DNA from: Yes71-27 sp040758635
GTDB lineage: Bacteria > Bacillota > Desulfotomaculia > Desulfotomaculales > Ammonificaceae
Direction: 5' to 3'
DNA length: 31,674 nucleotides
Assembly: GCA_040758635.1 (NCBI GenBank)
Contig: JBFLVI010000030.1
Location: 1 to 31,674, forward strand
Below, one piece after another: positions 7,178-15,051 of this stretch. The first letter of the stretch is position 1, and the number at the start of each line of letters is the position of its first letter. The position numbers and the translations under genes are program-made. Under the pieces are notes generated by a model, which searched no databases, was not told the origin of the DNA, and was given only the letters and a program-made list of their open reading frames with translations.

Positions 7178-8911
7178 GTGTTGGAGATATGTCCCTTCAT
7201 TGTGGCTGCTGCCGGTGACGGGTTGGCGGGCAATCCGGGCCCAAAGGCCCGAACCGGGGGCGAAAGCATCAGTTTCGCGAGTGTCCTGACCGGTCTTCTG
7301 GGTTACGGCGCGGTTCCGAACGGAAATGTTCCGGCTGCATTGGTGGCGGCGTCCCTGGTGGACCGGACCCCGACGGTGCCGGAAAATCCGGACGCCGTGG
7401 GTGTGGCTGCGGCACGGCCGGTTTTCGTACCGGTGCAACCTCTACCGGCCTCGGATGCACCGCAACCGACCGTAGTGGCTGCGGCACCGCCGGTTTTCGT
7501 ACCGGTGCAACCGGGCGCGGATCCGGAAAACCTGGTAAAGGCTGACGGAGAAGGCGCTCCCCATGGTATCGCCTCCGGCGGCCTGGAGCAGCCGGTGCCA
7601 CCCTGGTTTGGCGGTTGGGAATTACCGGCGCCGGTTTTGAGCCCGGTGCCTCCCGACCTTTGTGCGCCGGGTGGGCCGGAAGCCTTGGGGCAACCTGCCG
7701 GGGAGGTGGCTGTAACTGAAGCTGCAACGGCGAGTTGTGCTCGTATCAAAGCCCCCGTTGTACTGCGTGCGGTCTATACCTGGGAGGGTACAACAGTGCC
7801 ACCCGAAGGAACCAGCGCAGGGACCGCGGCGGCGTCTGCCGGTGTGCCCGGGCATAACATATCCATGCCCGATCCGGTTGCGGTCCCGGAGCCGGCAATA
7901 CTGGGGGTTGAGGCGGTGTTACCGCCGGTGACCGGGCCTCCCGGTACAGTGGCCGGCGGGGAAACCGGCGGGAATCAGGAATCTCCGGCTCCCTCCGGTG
8001 CGGCGTTCCCCGGCCTTCCGCCGGAAGTAGAGGGCGACCAGTCTGTCCCGCTTCTTCTTAAGGCAGCGGTGCAGTCCCGGAATGGGCAGGTGCAGGTCAC
8101 GGTTCCGGTCCGAACGGCTGCGGCGGACCATGAAGGTGCGGGAAGGACCGATGTGCCGCTGGCGAATCCCGGTCCGGGGCTTCTGGAAGCGGGGCAGCAA
8201 ACCGGCTCCGGGAATCGAGCGGTGGCGTATGCTGCACCGCCCTTACCTGAAACGATGCAGCAAAGTGACGGCGGGAACCCGGTACCGAAGATGCTGAATC
8301 AGGAATACCCGGCAGCAAACGGTTCAGGCGTCGCGCAGGGGTTTTTCACCCCAGCCGCACCCGGCCGTGCGGGCGAAACCCCGGCGGCGGAAGTCTTTTC
8401 GGGCAGTAAGCGGATGCCCCCTTCCGTTCAAGGCGCGGAACGGGTCTTTGAACCTCCGGCAGCAGAAGCAAGCCAGGCGGTATGGCTCTCCGGCCAGACC
8501 AGGCGGGTTTCCCTCAAGGACCTGCCCCGGCAGCTTGCCCCGGAAATCGTCCGCCGGATTACTGCTTTCAGCGGCCACCAGGGTGTGGTCCGGGTGGAAC
8601 TCCGTCTCGACCCGCCTGAACTGGGGAGCGTCGGAGTCCGGCTCCTGGTCACCGGAGACGAGCTTAAGGCCCACTTTTTCACTGCCGACGCGGCGGTCAG
8701 GGAGATCCTTCTGGCCACGCTCCCGGAGCTGAAAGTGGACCTCGGCCGGGCGGGCTTCCATCTCGGCGAGGCTTCTGTTTCCGTCGGGCAGGAGCAAAAC
8801 GAGGAATCACAACCGCCGCCGCGCTGGGGCGGCTCTTACCGGGCGAGCGGCGGCGGGGGGCACACGGCGGAAGCGACGCTGTTGGCGGAAGGAGTCAACT
8901 TCCTGGTTTAA
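7178..8911 (+). CDS. fliK: Flagellar hook-length control protein FliK
   Basis: FliK measures hook length and switches the export apparatus to filament substrates. The first 420 or so residues are a Pro/Ala/Val-rich linker of low complexity, as expected for a molecular ruler. The C-terminal domain near residues 440-545 carries the conserved core VRVELRLDPPELGSVGVRLL of the Flg_hook family. At 577 residues it is long for FliK. The start is GTG 7178 behind AAAGGGGGTGA. A 72-bp in-frame duplication lies in the linker (7403-7512). flgD follows directly. Confidence 0.92.
   Translation: MLEICPFIVAAAGDGLAGNPGPKARTGGESISFASVLTGLLGYGAVPNGNVPAALVAASLVDRTPTVPENPDAVGVAAARPVFVPVQPLPASDAPQPTVVAAAPPVFVPVQPGADPENLVKADGEGAPHGIASGGLEQPVPPWFGGWELPAPVLSPVPPDLCAPGGPEALGQPAGEVAVTEAATASCARIKAPVVLRAVYTWEGTTVPPEGTSAGTAAASAGVPGHNISMPDPVAVPEPAILGVEAVLPPVTGPPGTVAGGETGGNQESPAPSGAAFPGLPPEVEGDQSVPLLLKAAVQSRNGQVQVTVPVRTAAADHEGAGRTDVPLANPGPGLLEAGQQTGSGNRAVAYAAPPLPETMQQSDGGNPVPKMLNQEYPAANGSGVAQGFFTPAAPGRAGETPAAEVFSGSKRMPPSVQGAERVFEPPAAEASQAVWLSGQTRRVSLKDLPRQLAPEIVRRITAFSGHQGVVRVELRLDPPELGSVGVRLLVTGDELKAHFFTADAAVREILLATLPELKVDLGRAGFHLGEASVSVGQEQNEESQPPPRWGGSYRASGGGGHTAEATLLAEGVNFLV
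7403..7512 (+). repeat. In-frame direct repeat inside fliK
   Basis: A 38-bp segment at 7403-7440 recurs at 7475-7512 with one mismatch, offset 72 bp (24 codons). Both copies encode VAAAxPVFVPVQP. It is probably a recent tandem duplication in the ruler region. Confidence 0.85.
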
Positions 8912-8923
8912 GGGGTGAAATTG

Positions 8924-9328
8924 ATGCCAGTAAGTCTATATCTCGAACCTGTCGGCGCTACTACACCGAAAGAGGCAAGTACCGGGCTGTCCGGGATGCT
9001 CAGCAAGGATGCATTCTTAAAGATTCTCGTTGCCCAGATGAGTCATCCCGATCCCTTCGCTCCGCAAGACCCGGGAGCCTTCGTCACAGAAATGGCTCAG
9101 ATCGCCCTGCTGGAACAATTAATGAACCTGAGCGCGCGCATGGAAGCCGTTTACCGGCTCGAGGCCCTGAACCAAGCGGCGGGGTTGATCGGGCGCGAGG
9201 TGATGGTGGCCGACAGCGGCGAAAGCGTTACCGGGATTGTGGAGAAAGTGGTGCTGGGGAAGGAGAAGGTGATGCTGGTGATAAACGGCGCGTCGTATGA
9301 CGCGGCGAGTCTGGTGGAGGTTAAATGA
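8924..9328 (+). CDS. flgD: Flagellar hook scaffold protein FlgD (short form)
   Basis: FlgD caps the growing hook. The N-terminal export/scaffold domain is clear: LSKDAFLKILVAQMSHPDPF (about residues 26-45), then DPGAFVTEMAQIALLEQLMN. From ATG 8924, 6 nt behind AGGGGTG, it is 134 residues. It ends after a short beta module (GREVMVADSGESVTGIVEKV) and has no Ig-like or FnIII insert, as in short Firmicute FlgD proteins. A GTG at 8915 lies inside the ribosome binding site and is unlikely. The stop overlaps the next gene's start region. Confidence 0.93.
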   Translation: MPVSLYLEPVGATTPKEASTGLSGMLSKDAFLKILVAQMSHPDPFAPQDPGAFVTEMAQIALLEQLMNLSARMEAVYRLEALNQAAGLIGREVMVADSGESVTGIVEKVVLGKEKVMLVINGASYDAASLVEVK

Positions 9329-9693
9329 TGGTCGGCAAAGTCACAGAAAACCAGGCACTGGCGACAGTTCCCCGGCCGGCGGCTCCCAGGGGCAAGGCCG
9401 GAGAATTCCAGGCTTTGCTGCAGCGGGAACTCGCGGGATCCCTCAAGCTTAAGCTTTCCGCCCATGCGGAGAAGCGGCTGCGCGAGAGGAACATCACTTT
9501 GACCGCCAACGACCTTTTGCAGCTCGGGAAGGCGGTGGAGAGTGCGGCGACCAAAGGGACGCGGGAGGTGCTCCTCCTTTACGGCGACCTTTCCCTTATC
9601 GCCAGCACGGCCAACAGGACGGTGGTCACCGCCGTGACCCGGGAGGAAGGACGGATCTTTACCAACATTGACGGTGCCGTAATCGTTAAGTAA
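9328..9693 (+). CDS. Conserved flagellar operon protein (Flagellar_put / TIGR02530 type)
   Basis: This small soluble protein sits between flgD and flgE in many Firmicute operons. Its exact role is not established. The conserved core LKLSAHAEKRLRERNITLT is visible at about residues 36-54, followed by an alpha/beta region with REVLLLYGDLSLIASTANRT. ATG 9328 lies 7 nt behind GGAGG; ATG 9325, overlapping the flgD stop, is the alternative. The length of about 121 residues fits the family. A 204-bp gap with a heptamer element follows. Confidence 0.85.
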   Translation: MVGKVTENQALATVPRPAAPRGKAGEFQALLQRELAGSLKLKLSAHAEKRLRERNITLTANDLLQLGKAVESAATKGTREVLLLYGDLSLIASTANRTVVTAVTREEGRIFTNIDGAVIVK

Positions 9694-9720
9694 ATGAAAT
9701 GCGCGCGACATCACAACAAA

Positions 9721-9838
9721 TCTGACGTCCGACGTCTGACATCCGAAACAGGCCGGTCTCGAAAGGGGGGCCTGCGGGTTGCGGAATGACGGAAGCGACC
9801 CGGAACCCGAAGTCGGCGCTCGGTAGTCGGGCAGTCAG
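9721..9838. repeat. Heptamer element 2: array - hairpin - inverted array (ahead of flgE)
   Basis: Four 7-bp units of consensus TCYGACG occupy 9721-9748. A 6-bp stem, CAGGCC (9749-9754) and GGCCTG (9769-9774), follows. Inverted units (GTCGG at 9812, CTCGG at 9819, GTCGG at 9826, GTCAG at 9834; periods 7, 7 and 8) complete the element. The stretch 9775-9811 is more degenerate. It occupies most of the gap between the TIGR02530-type gene and flgE. Confidence 0.65.
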
Positions 9839-9897
9839 CAACCGGACGGAATCTGCGTCCAAGGACGACCGACAACCATTTGAGGAGGGAAAAAGCA

Positions 9898-10695
9898 ATG
9901 TTACGTTCACTATACTCCGGTGTTACCGGTATGCGGAACCACCAGCTCCGGATGGACGTGGTGGCCAACAACATTGCCAACGTGAACACCACCGGCTACA
10001 AGGCGGCGCGGGCCAGCTTCCAGGACAACCTGTACCAGACGCTTAAATCCACGTCGTCCACCGGGACCAGCAACGTTGCGCCGCTCCAGGTGGGGAGCGG
10101 AATCAACATCGCCAGCATTGATACGGTCTTTATCCAGGGGGCGCTCCAGGTTACCGGGCGGGCGCTCGACCTGGCGATCCAGGGCAACGGCTTCTTCGCG
10201 ATTCAGAAGGATTTGTCCGATACCGCTGTTTACTACACGCGGGAAGGCTCTTTCTTTCTGAACACGGAGGGCTACCTGGTGAACTCGCAAGGGTATTACG
10301 TTCTGGACACGGAGGGTGCCACAATCCAGATTACCGACCAGATCGCCTCGATCCAGGTTGCGCGGGACGGGACCATCAGCTACACCATGCTTGACGGGTC
10401 GGTCAACACCCTGCCCAACAAAATCGGGATCACCTATATCCAGAACCCGGAGAGCCTGTTGCGGGAGGGGCAGAACCTGTACGCCGCTTCCCCGAACACG
10501 GCCACACCCAGTTCCGGTGAAGCGGGAACCGAAGGGCGCGGCACGATCGAGGCCGGGTTCCTGGAGATGTCCAACGTGGACCTTTCGCTGGAGTTCACGA
10601 ACATGATTATTACCGAGCGCGGTTACCAGGCGAACGCCCGGGTGATCACCACCTCGGACGAGATGCTGCGGGAGCTGATTGACCTGAAGCGTTAA
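9898..10695 (+). CDS. flgE: Flagellar hook protein FlgE (FlgG-type, short)
   Basis: By position, after fliK-flgD and before fliL, this is the counterpart of the 264-residue Bacillus hook protein FlgE, which resembles FlgG. It begins MLRSLYSGVTGMRNHQLRMD and carries the rod/hook motif VVANNIANVNTTGYK (about residues 21-35). The D1 core LDLAIQGNGFFAI and the C-terminal helix SLEFTNMIITERGYQANARV (about 230-249) are also present. ATG 9898 follows GAGGAGGG with good spacing, giving 265 residues; the longer frame from 9880 would include the ribosome binding site. Naming as FlgG is possible. Confidence 0.9.
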   Translation: MLRSLYSGVTGMRNHQLRMDVVANNIANVNTTGYKAARASFQDNLYQTLKSTSSTGTSNVAPLQVGSGINIASIDTVFIQGALQVTGRALDLAIQGNGFFAIQKDLSDTAVYYTREGSFFLNTEGYLVNSQGYYVLDTEGATIQITDQIASIQVARDGTISYTMLDGSVNTLPNKIGITYIQNPESLLREGQNLYAASPNTATPSSGEAGTEGRGTIEAGFLEMSNVDLSLEFTNMIITERGYQANARVITTSDEMLRELIDLKR

Positions 10696-10719
10696 AGCTT
10701 TAGTATAAGGGTGATTTCA

Positions 10720-11208
10720 GTGGCGAGAAACGACTCTGCCGCCGAAGGCGAAGTCATCAAGGAGCCGAAAAAGGGCGGCAAGCTGAAGCTCATCATCATT
10801 ATTGCAGTCGTGGTGATAGTCTTGGCCGCGGGAGGGGCCGCGGCCAAGATCCTCCTTTTCAATAAGAAGCCGGCTTCCCAGGCTGCCGCACCCAAGCCGG
10901 TGAAGATGGAGACGCTGAAACTGGAAAGCATCGTCGTGAACCTCGCCGATCAGGACGCGAACCACTACCTCCGGATCACGGTGGTTTTGGCTTTTCCGGG
11001 TGACGAAAAGACGGCCGAAGAGATCGCGGAAAAGGAGTTTGAGCTTCGGGACCGGATCATCCAGCTCCTCCGGACAAAGCACTACGCCGAAGTCAGCACG
11101 CCGGACTGCACCGAGAAGCTGAAGGAGGAAATCATCCGGGAGATTAACCGTCACCTGGACAAGCACGAAATCACTGACGTTTACCTGTCGGAATTTCTGG
11201 TGCAGTAG
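10720..11208 (+). CDS. fliL: Flagellar basal body-associated protein FliL
   Basis: FliL is a single-pass membrane protein near the stator that supports motor function. A lysine-rich N-terminus (EPKKGGKLK) precedes one membrane helix, LIIIIAVVVIVLAAGGAA (about residues 25-42). A periplasmic domain follows with YLRITVVLAF and the C-terminal VYLSEFLVQ. The start GTG 10720 lies 5 nt after AAGGGTGA; GTG 10711 overlaps that site. The swrD/flbD gene that usually precedes fliL is absent. Confidence 0.93.
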   Translation: MARNDSAAEGEVIKEPKKGGKLKLIIIIAVVVIVLAAGGAAAKILLFNKKPASQAAAPKPVKMETLKLESIVVNLADQDANHYLRITVVLAFPGDEKTAEEIAEKEFELRDRIIQLLRTKHYAEVSTPDCTEKLKEEIIREINRHLDKHEITDVYLSEFLVQ

Positions 11209-11221
11209 GTGGGATGGAAGG

Positions 11222-11608
11222 ATGACGGAGGAAGAGATTCGCCGGTTTCTATCCAACCTGGACCGGGAAGCGGCGCCGCCGGTTACCAAGGTGCAGTTTC
11301 CGGCTCTTGACGCCGGTCCGGCAGGTGCCTCCGCGGTCAAGACCGGGCTTTCGTTTCTCGAGGATATTAAGGTGGACTTGGTGGCGGAACTCGGGGAGGC
11401 GACCGTCAAGGTGCGGGACGTGCTGGAGCTGAAAGAAGGTTCGGTGATTGAGCTGGACCGGCCGGCAGGGGACGCCATCGACCTGTTGCTGAACAACCAG
11501 AAGTTCGCGCGGGGCGAGGTGCTGGTCCTCAACGAGATTTTCGCCATCCGGGTGAGCGCAATTCATTCACCCCGGAGGCTCCCAGGCGAGGGGAAGAAAA
11601 ATGGGTAG
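11222..11608 (+). CDS. fliN: Flagellar motor switch protein FliN (stand-alone)
   Basis: This 128-residue protein has a C-terminal SpoA (FliN) domain from about residue 45: LEDIKVDLVAELGEATVKVRD, LELKEGSVIELDRPAGD, then LNNQKFARGEVLVLNEIFAIRV. It would add to the cytoplasmic C ring. Its N-terminus, MTEEEIRRFLSNL, resembles the EIDALL CheY-P-binding peptide of FliM and FliY encoded downstream, but is altered. Because fliY also carries a FliN domain, the rotor may hold two FliN-type subunits. The end overlaps fliO by 8 bp. Confidence 0.88.
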   Translation: MTEEEIRRFLSNLDREAAPPVTKVQFPALDAGPAGASAVKTGLSFLEDIKVDLVAELGEATVKVRDVLELKEGSVIELDRPAGDAIDLLLNNQKFARGEVLVLNEIFAIRVSAIHSPRRLPGEGKKNG

Positions 11609-11942
11609 CGATTACTTCTGGGCGGTGGTCCGGCTCCTAATCTGCCTGCCCCTGGTGGTAGGGCTTATTTACCTGGTCCTGCGCTACGGGCTCCCCCGCC
11701 AGTTCCTGGGCGTCAGGCCCGGCCGGCACATCAAGGTGATTGAACAGGTGCCCCTGGGCCCAAAGACGGTGGTGAGCCTCCTGCGGGTGGGGAGCAAGTT
11801 CTATCTCGTCGGACACGGGGAAAAAACGGTGGCCATTCTCGAGGAGCTTGAGGGGGATTTCCCGGAGGAAACAACTCCTTCTTTACCGGAGTTTGACAGA
11901 GCGATTGCTTCCAAAATTCGGCGAATAGTGCAGCGCCGTTGA
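11601..11942 (+). CDS. fliO: Flagellar export gate assembly protein FliO/FliZ
   Basis: FliO is a small membrane protein that helps assemble the FliP ring. One N-terminal membrane helix (LLICLPLVVGLIYLVLRYGL, about residues 12-31) is followed by a short basic cytoplasmic domain with the FliO pattern IKVIEQVPLGPKTVVSLLRV. The 113 residues are typical. ATG 11601 overlaps the fliN end and has AGGGGA upstream; fliP follows after 70 bp. Confidence 0.9.
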   Translation: MGSDYFWAVVRLLICLPLVVGLIYLVLRYGLPRQFLGVRPGRHIKVIEQVPLGPKTVVSLLRVGSKFYLVGHGEKTVAILEELEGDFPEETTPSLPEFDRAIASKIRRIVQRR

Positions 11943-12012
11943 GCGGTTCAGGGAGTTTCGTATCGGCCGGTAATGAAAAATATTTACTAGGCAAATGGGG
12001 GCGTAGAGAAAA

Positions 12013-12765
12013 GTGCGGGGTAGGTGGTGTTTGCCTTTTCTTGCGTTCGGGTTGCTGGCTTTCAGTTCTGCCGCTCTGGCCCAGCCGGTTGAAGTGCCGT
12101 CAATAAACCTCTCCGTAGGACAGGCTACCACCCCGGCGCAGGTGGTAGGCAACGTCAAACTTTTGATACTCCTGACCATTTTGGCCCTGGTACCGGCCAT
12201 TCTGGTGATGATGACCTCTTTTACCCGGATTGTCATTGTCCTTTCGCTCTTACGAAACGCCCTCGGTACGCACCAGACGCCGCCGAACCAGGTGCTGATC
12301 GGACTGGCGCTTTTCCTGACCGCGTTCGTGATGGCGCCGGTTTACGAGCGGATAAATCGCGAGGCGATTCAACCGTTCCTTGACAACCGGATAACACAGG
12401 AGGAAGCGCAGGCGAGAGGGGCGGAACCCCTCCGGGATTTCATGTTGAAGCAGACGCGGGAGAAGGACCTGGCGCTCTTCATCAAACTTTCCCGGACGCC
12501 CGTGCCCCGGGAGCGGGACGATCTGCCCCTGACGGTTGTGATTCCGGCCTTCATCACCAGTGAGCTCAAAACGGCTTTTGCGATGGGTTTTCTGCTCTAT
12601 TTGCCGTTTTTGGTGATTGACATGGCGGTGGCCAGCATCCTGATGTCCATGGGTATGTTCATGCTGCCGCCGGTAATGATTTCGCTGCCGTTCAAGCTCC
12701 TGCTTTTCGTATTGGTGGACGGCTGGTACCTGGTGGTTAAATCGCTGGTGGAAAGTTTCCGGTGA
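12013..12765 (+). CDS. fliP: Flagellar export gate protein FliP
   Basis: FliP forms the core of the export gate with FliQ and FliR. A signal peptide is visible (MRGRW, a hydrophobic core, cleavage after ALA at residue 23), as in other FliP proteins. Then come the conserved LALVPAILVMMTSFTRIVIV and LGTHQTPPNQVLIGLALFLT segments, and a C-terminal membrane pair ending near LLLFVLVDGWYLVVKSL. GTG 12013 is preferred because it supplies the positive N-terminus; TTG 12031, with GGTAGGTGG 3 nt upstream, is the alternative. Length is 250 residues. Confidence 0.96.
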   Translation: MRGRWCLPFLAFGLLAFSSAALAQPVEVPSINLSVGQATTPAQVVGNVKLLILLTILALVPAILVMMTSFTRIVIVLSLLRNALGTHQTPPNQVLIGLALFLTAFVMAPVYERINREAIQPFLDNRITQEEAQARGAEPLRDFMLKQTREKDLALFIKLSRTPVPRERDDLPLTVVIPAFITSELKTAFAMGFLLYLPFLVIDMAVASILMSMGMFMLPPVMISLPFKLLLFVLVDGWYLVVKSLVESFR

Positions 12766-12778
12766 AAGGGGAGGGAGG

Positions 12779-13048
12779 ATGCCGCAGTCTCTGGCAATCA
12801 ATCTGGTTAATCAGGCGCTCTTCCTGGTGCTTTGCGTGGCGGGACCCGCCCTGATCGTGAGCATGCTGGTGGGGCTGGTGATCAGCATCATTCAAGCCAC
12901 GACGCAGATCCAGGACCAGATGCTTTCTTTTGTACCGAAGATCTTAGCCGTGTTCCTGACCCTGATCCTGTTCTTTCCGTTGTTCGTCCGGTTGCTCACC
13001 GGTTTTGCCAACACGGTTTTTGAACAGTTCCCGGTGATTATGCGTTAG
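12779..13048 (+). CDS. fliQ: Flagellar export gate protein FliQ
   Basis: FliQ is an export gate subunit wrapped around the FliP-FliR core. It has 89 residues with two membrane hairpin segments, around 13-37 and 51-71, joined by the conserved ISIIQATTQIQDQMLSFVPK. ATG 12779 lies just after the GGGGAGGGAGG stretch between fliP and fliQ. It is 22 bp from the fliR frame. Confidence 0.96.
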   Translation: MPQSLAINLVNQALFLVLCVAGPALIVSMLVGLVISIIQATTQIQDQMLSFVPKILAVFLTLILFFPLFVRLLTGFANTVFEQFPVIMR

Positions 13049-13076
13049 GTGGTTAAGGGGGCAGGGGGATTTGGGG

Positions 13077-13835
13077 TTGGACTTCGGTTATCTGGCGGTG
13101 TTCCTGCTGGTGTTCGTACGGCTGACGGCCTTTGTGGCTGTTTTTCCGGTTTTCGCCTTCACCAGCATCCCGGCGCTGGCCAAGGTGGGGCTGGGGTTCA
13201 TCCTGGCGCTGGTGGTAACCCCAGTGGTGCTGGGTACAGGGGTGCATGCGGCGTCTTCTTGGGGTTACGTGCTCGACCTGGCCGGTGAGGCTCTTCTCGG
13301 TCTGGCGTTGGGGTTGACGGCGGGAATGGTCTTCTACGCGGTGCGGGTCGCAGGCCAGTTGATGGGCATCCAGATCGGTTTTGCGGTGGCGGAGCTACTC
13401 GATCTCTCGGGTGTGCAGAACACGGTGGTGGCGGAACTCCTCTTCTTTTTGAGCGTGGTTTTTTTCTTCAGCATTGACGGCCACCACGCGGTTTTGAGCG
13501 CGCTGGTGAAAAGTTTCGAGCTGATCCCCCTCACCGGGGGTGCCGTTAAGGGGAGTGTAATGCTGATGGTGGCGCATTTCATCGGTGGTATGTTCGCTAC
13601 GGCGTTCAAGTTAGCGGTGCCGGTCCTGGCGGTAATGGTGGTGGTTGACCTGTGCCTGGGGTTGATGATGCGGATGGTGCCGCAGATCAACGTCTTTATG
13701 CTGGGCTTCCCCCTCAAGGTCGCCGCGGGGCTGGTGATCCTGGCGGGGCTGCTCCCGGTTCTGGGCGTGGCCCTGAAAAAGGTCTTTGACCAGATGGTGG
13801 GGGACATCCTGATCTTGCTGCGGGGGTTGGCGTAA
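13077..13835 (+). CDS. fliR: Flagellar export gate protein FliR
   Basis: FliR caps the FliP-FliQ helical gate in the membrane. About six hydrophobic segments are present. Conserved signatures include FVRLTAFVAVFPVFAFTSIP near the N-terminus, YAVRVAGQLMGIQIGFAVAE in the middle and MMRMVPQINVFMLGFPLKV. The start is probably TTG 13077, 8 nt behind AGGGGG; TTG 13071 would leave only 2 nt. The stop abuts the flhB start. Confidence 0.95.
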   Translation: MDFGYLAVFLLVFVRLTAFVAVFPVFAFTSIPALAKVGLGFILALVVTPVVLGTGVHAASSWGYVLDLAGEALLGLALGLTAGMVFYAVRVAGQLMGIQIGFAVAELLDLSGVQNTVVAELLFFLSVVFFFSIDGHHAVLSALVKSFELIPLTGGAVKGSVMLMVAHFIGGMFATAFKLAVPVLAVMVVVDLCLGLMMRMVPQINVFMLGFPLKVAAGLVILAGLLPVLGVALKKVFDQMVGDILILLRGLA

Positions 13836-14906
13836 ATGGCGCTTTTCGGGCCGGGACAGGAAAAAACCGAACCCGCAACGCCAAGACGCTTGCAGGAGGC
13901 AAGGCGCAGGGGTCAGGTAGCCCGCTCGCCGGAACTGGCGGCGGCGGTGGTGCTTTTGTGCCTAATTTTTCTCTGCTACCTGCTGAAAGACTGGTTTTTT
14001 TACAGCATCACGCGCTTTTGGGCGGGGTATCTTGAAAACTTTGCCGGGTGGGAGCTGACCCCGGCCAACGTAACGGCGCTCCTTTGGTCCGTGGGCCTTT
14101 TCGGCCTCCGGCTTCTGGCGCCGGTTTTTCTGGTGGCCTTCATCGCGGCGGCCGCGGTAAACCTGATGCAGGTGGGGTTCATTTTCGCGCCTCAGGCGCT
14201 CGTGCCCCGGCTGGAGCGCCTAAGCATCACCGCGGGACTGGCCCGCTTGTTTTCCGTCAGGGCGGCGGTTGAGTTTCTCAAGGCGGTGTTTAAGGTTTGC
14301 GTGATCGGCGGCCTGATGGTCTGGATGGTGCGCCGGGACTTTGAAAAACTCTTGCTCCTGCAGAGCGCCGCGCCGGCCAAGGGGTTGAGCATCGTAGCCG
14401 ACTTTACTTTCCGGCTCGCGGCGACTGCCGGGGCAGCCTACCTGGCTCTGGCGGTTCTGGATTACCTCTTCCAGCGGCGTTCCTACCAGAAAGAGTTGAT
14501 GATGACCAAAGTGGAAGTCAAAGAGGAATACCGGCAAACGGAAGGAGACCCGTTGCTCAAGGGGTGGCTCAGGCGGAAGCTGCGCCAGGTGATGCTCAAC
14601 CGCATCCGGCAGGAAGTACCTAAAGCGACGGTGGTGGTGACCAACCCCACGCACGTTGCCGTGGCGCTCAAGTACGAAGAGGGCATGAACGCGCCGCGGG
14701 TGGTGGCTAAAGGAGCGGAATACCTGGCGCTGCGCATCCGTGAGATAGCGGCCGAGCATAACGTTCCGGTGGTTGAAAACCCCGCCGTTGCCCGTTTTCT
14801 TTACCAGAAGGTTGAGGTGGGGGAAGAAGTCCCACCGGCCCTGTACCAGGCGGTGGCCGAAATCATCGCCCTGGTCTACCGGCTCAAGAAGCGGCAGGTA
14901 GGGTAG
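13836..14906 (+). CDS. flhB: Flagellar export substrate-switch protein FlhB
   Basis: FlhB is the export apparatus component that switches specificity from hook to filament proteins together with FliK. The N-terminus, EKTEPATPRRLQEARRRGQV, is family-typical, and four membrane segments follow. The self-cleavage motif NPTH is at residues 270-273 (TNPTHVAVALKYEEGMNAP), with cleavage expected after Asn270. The 356 residues are full length. It begins right after the fliR stop. A 145-bp gap without a recognised element separates it from flhA. Confidence 0.97.
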   Translation: MALFGPGQEKTEPATPRRLQEARRRGQVARSPELAAAVVLLCLIFLCYLLKDWFFYSITRFWAGYLENFAGWELTPANVTALLWSVGLFGLRLLAPVFLVAFIAAAAVNLMQVGFIFAPQALVPRLERLSITAGLARLFSVRAAVEFLKAVFKVCVIGGLMVWMVRRDFEKLLLLQSAAPAKGLSIVADFTFRLAATAGAAYLALAVLDYLFQRRSYQKELMMTKVEVKEEYRQTEGDPLLKGWLRRKLRQVMLNRIRQEVPKATVVVTNPTHVAVALKYEEGMNAPRVVAKGAEYLALRIREIAAEHNVPVVENPAVARFLYQKVEVGEEVPPALYQAVAEIIALVYRLKKRQVG

Positions 14907-15051
14907 TGTGCCGGCCCGGCATTCCATGTGGCGTATCATGGGTGAAGCCTGTACCGGAATGACAAACGCAGCCAAACTGCTGTTTCTTGCCGTTGGGTTG
15001 AGTCCCGGACAGTGAAGTTGCCGGACGGCCTTTAGGGAGGTTCAAGGGTAG

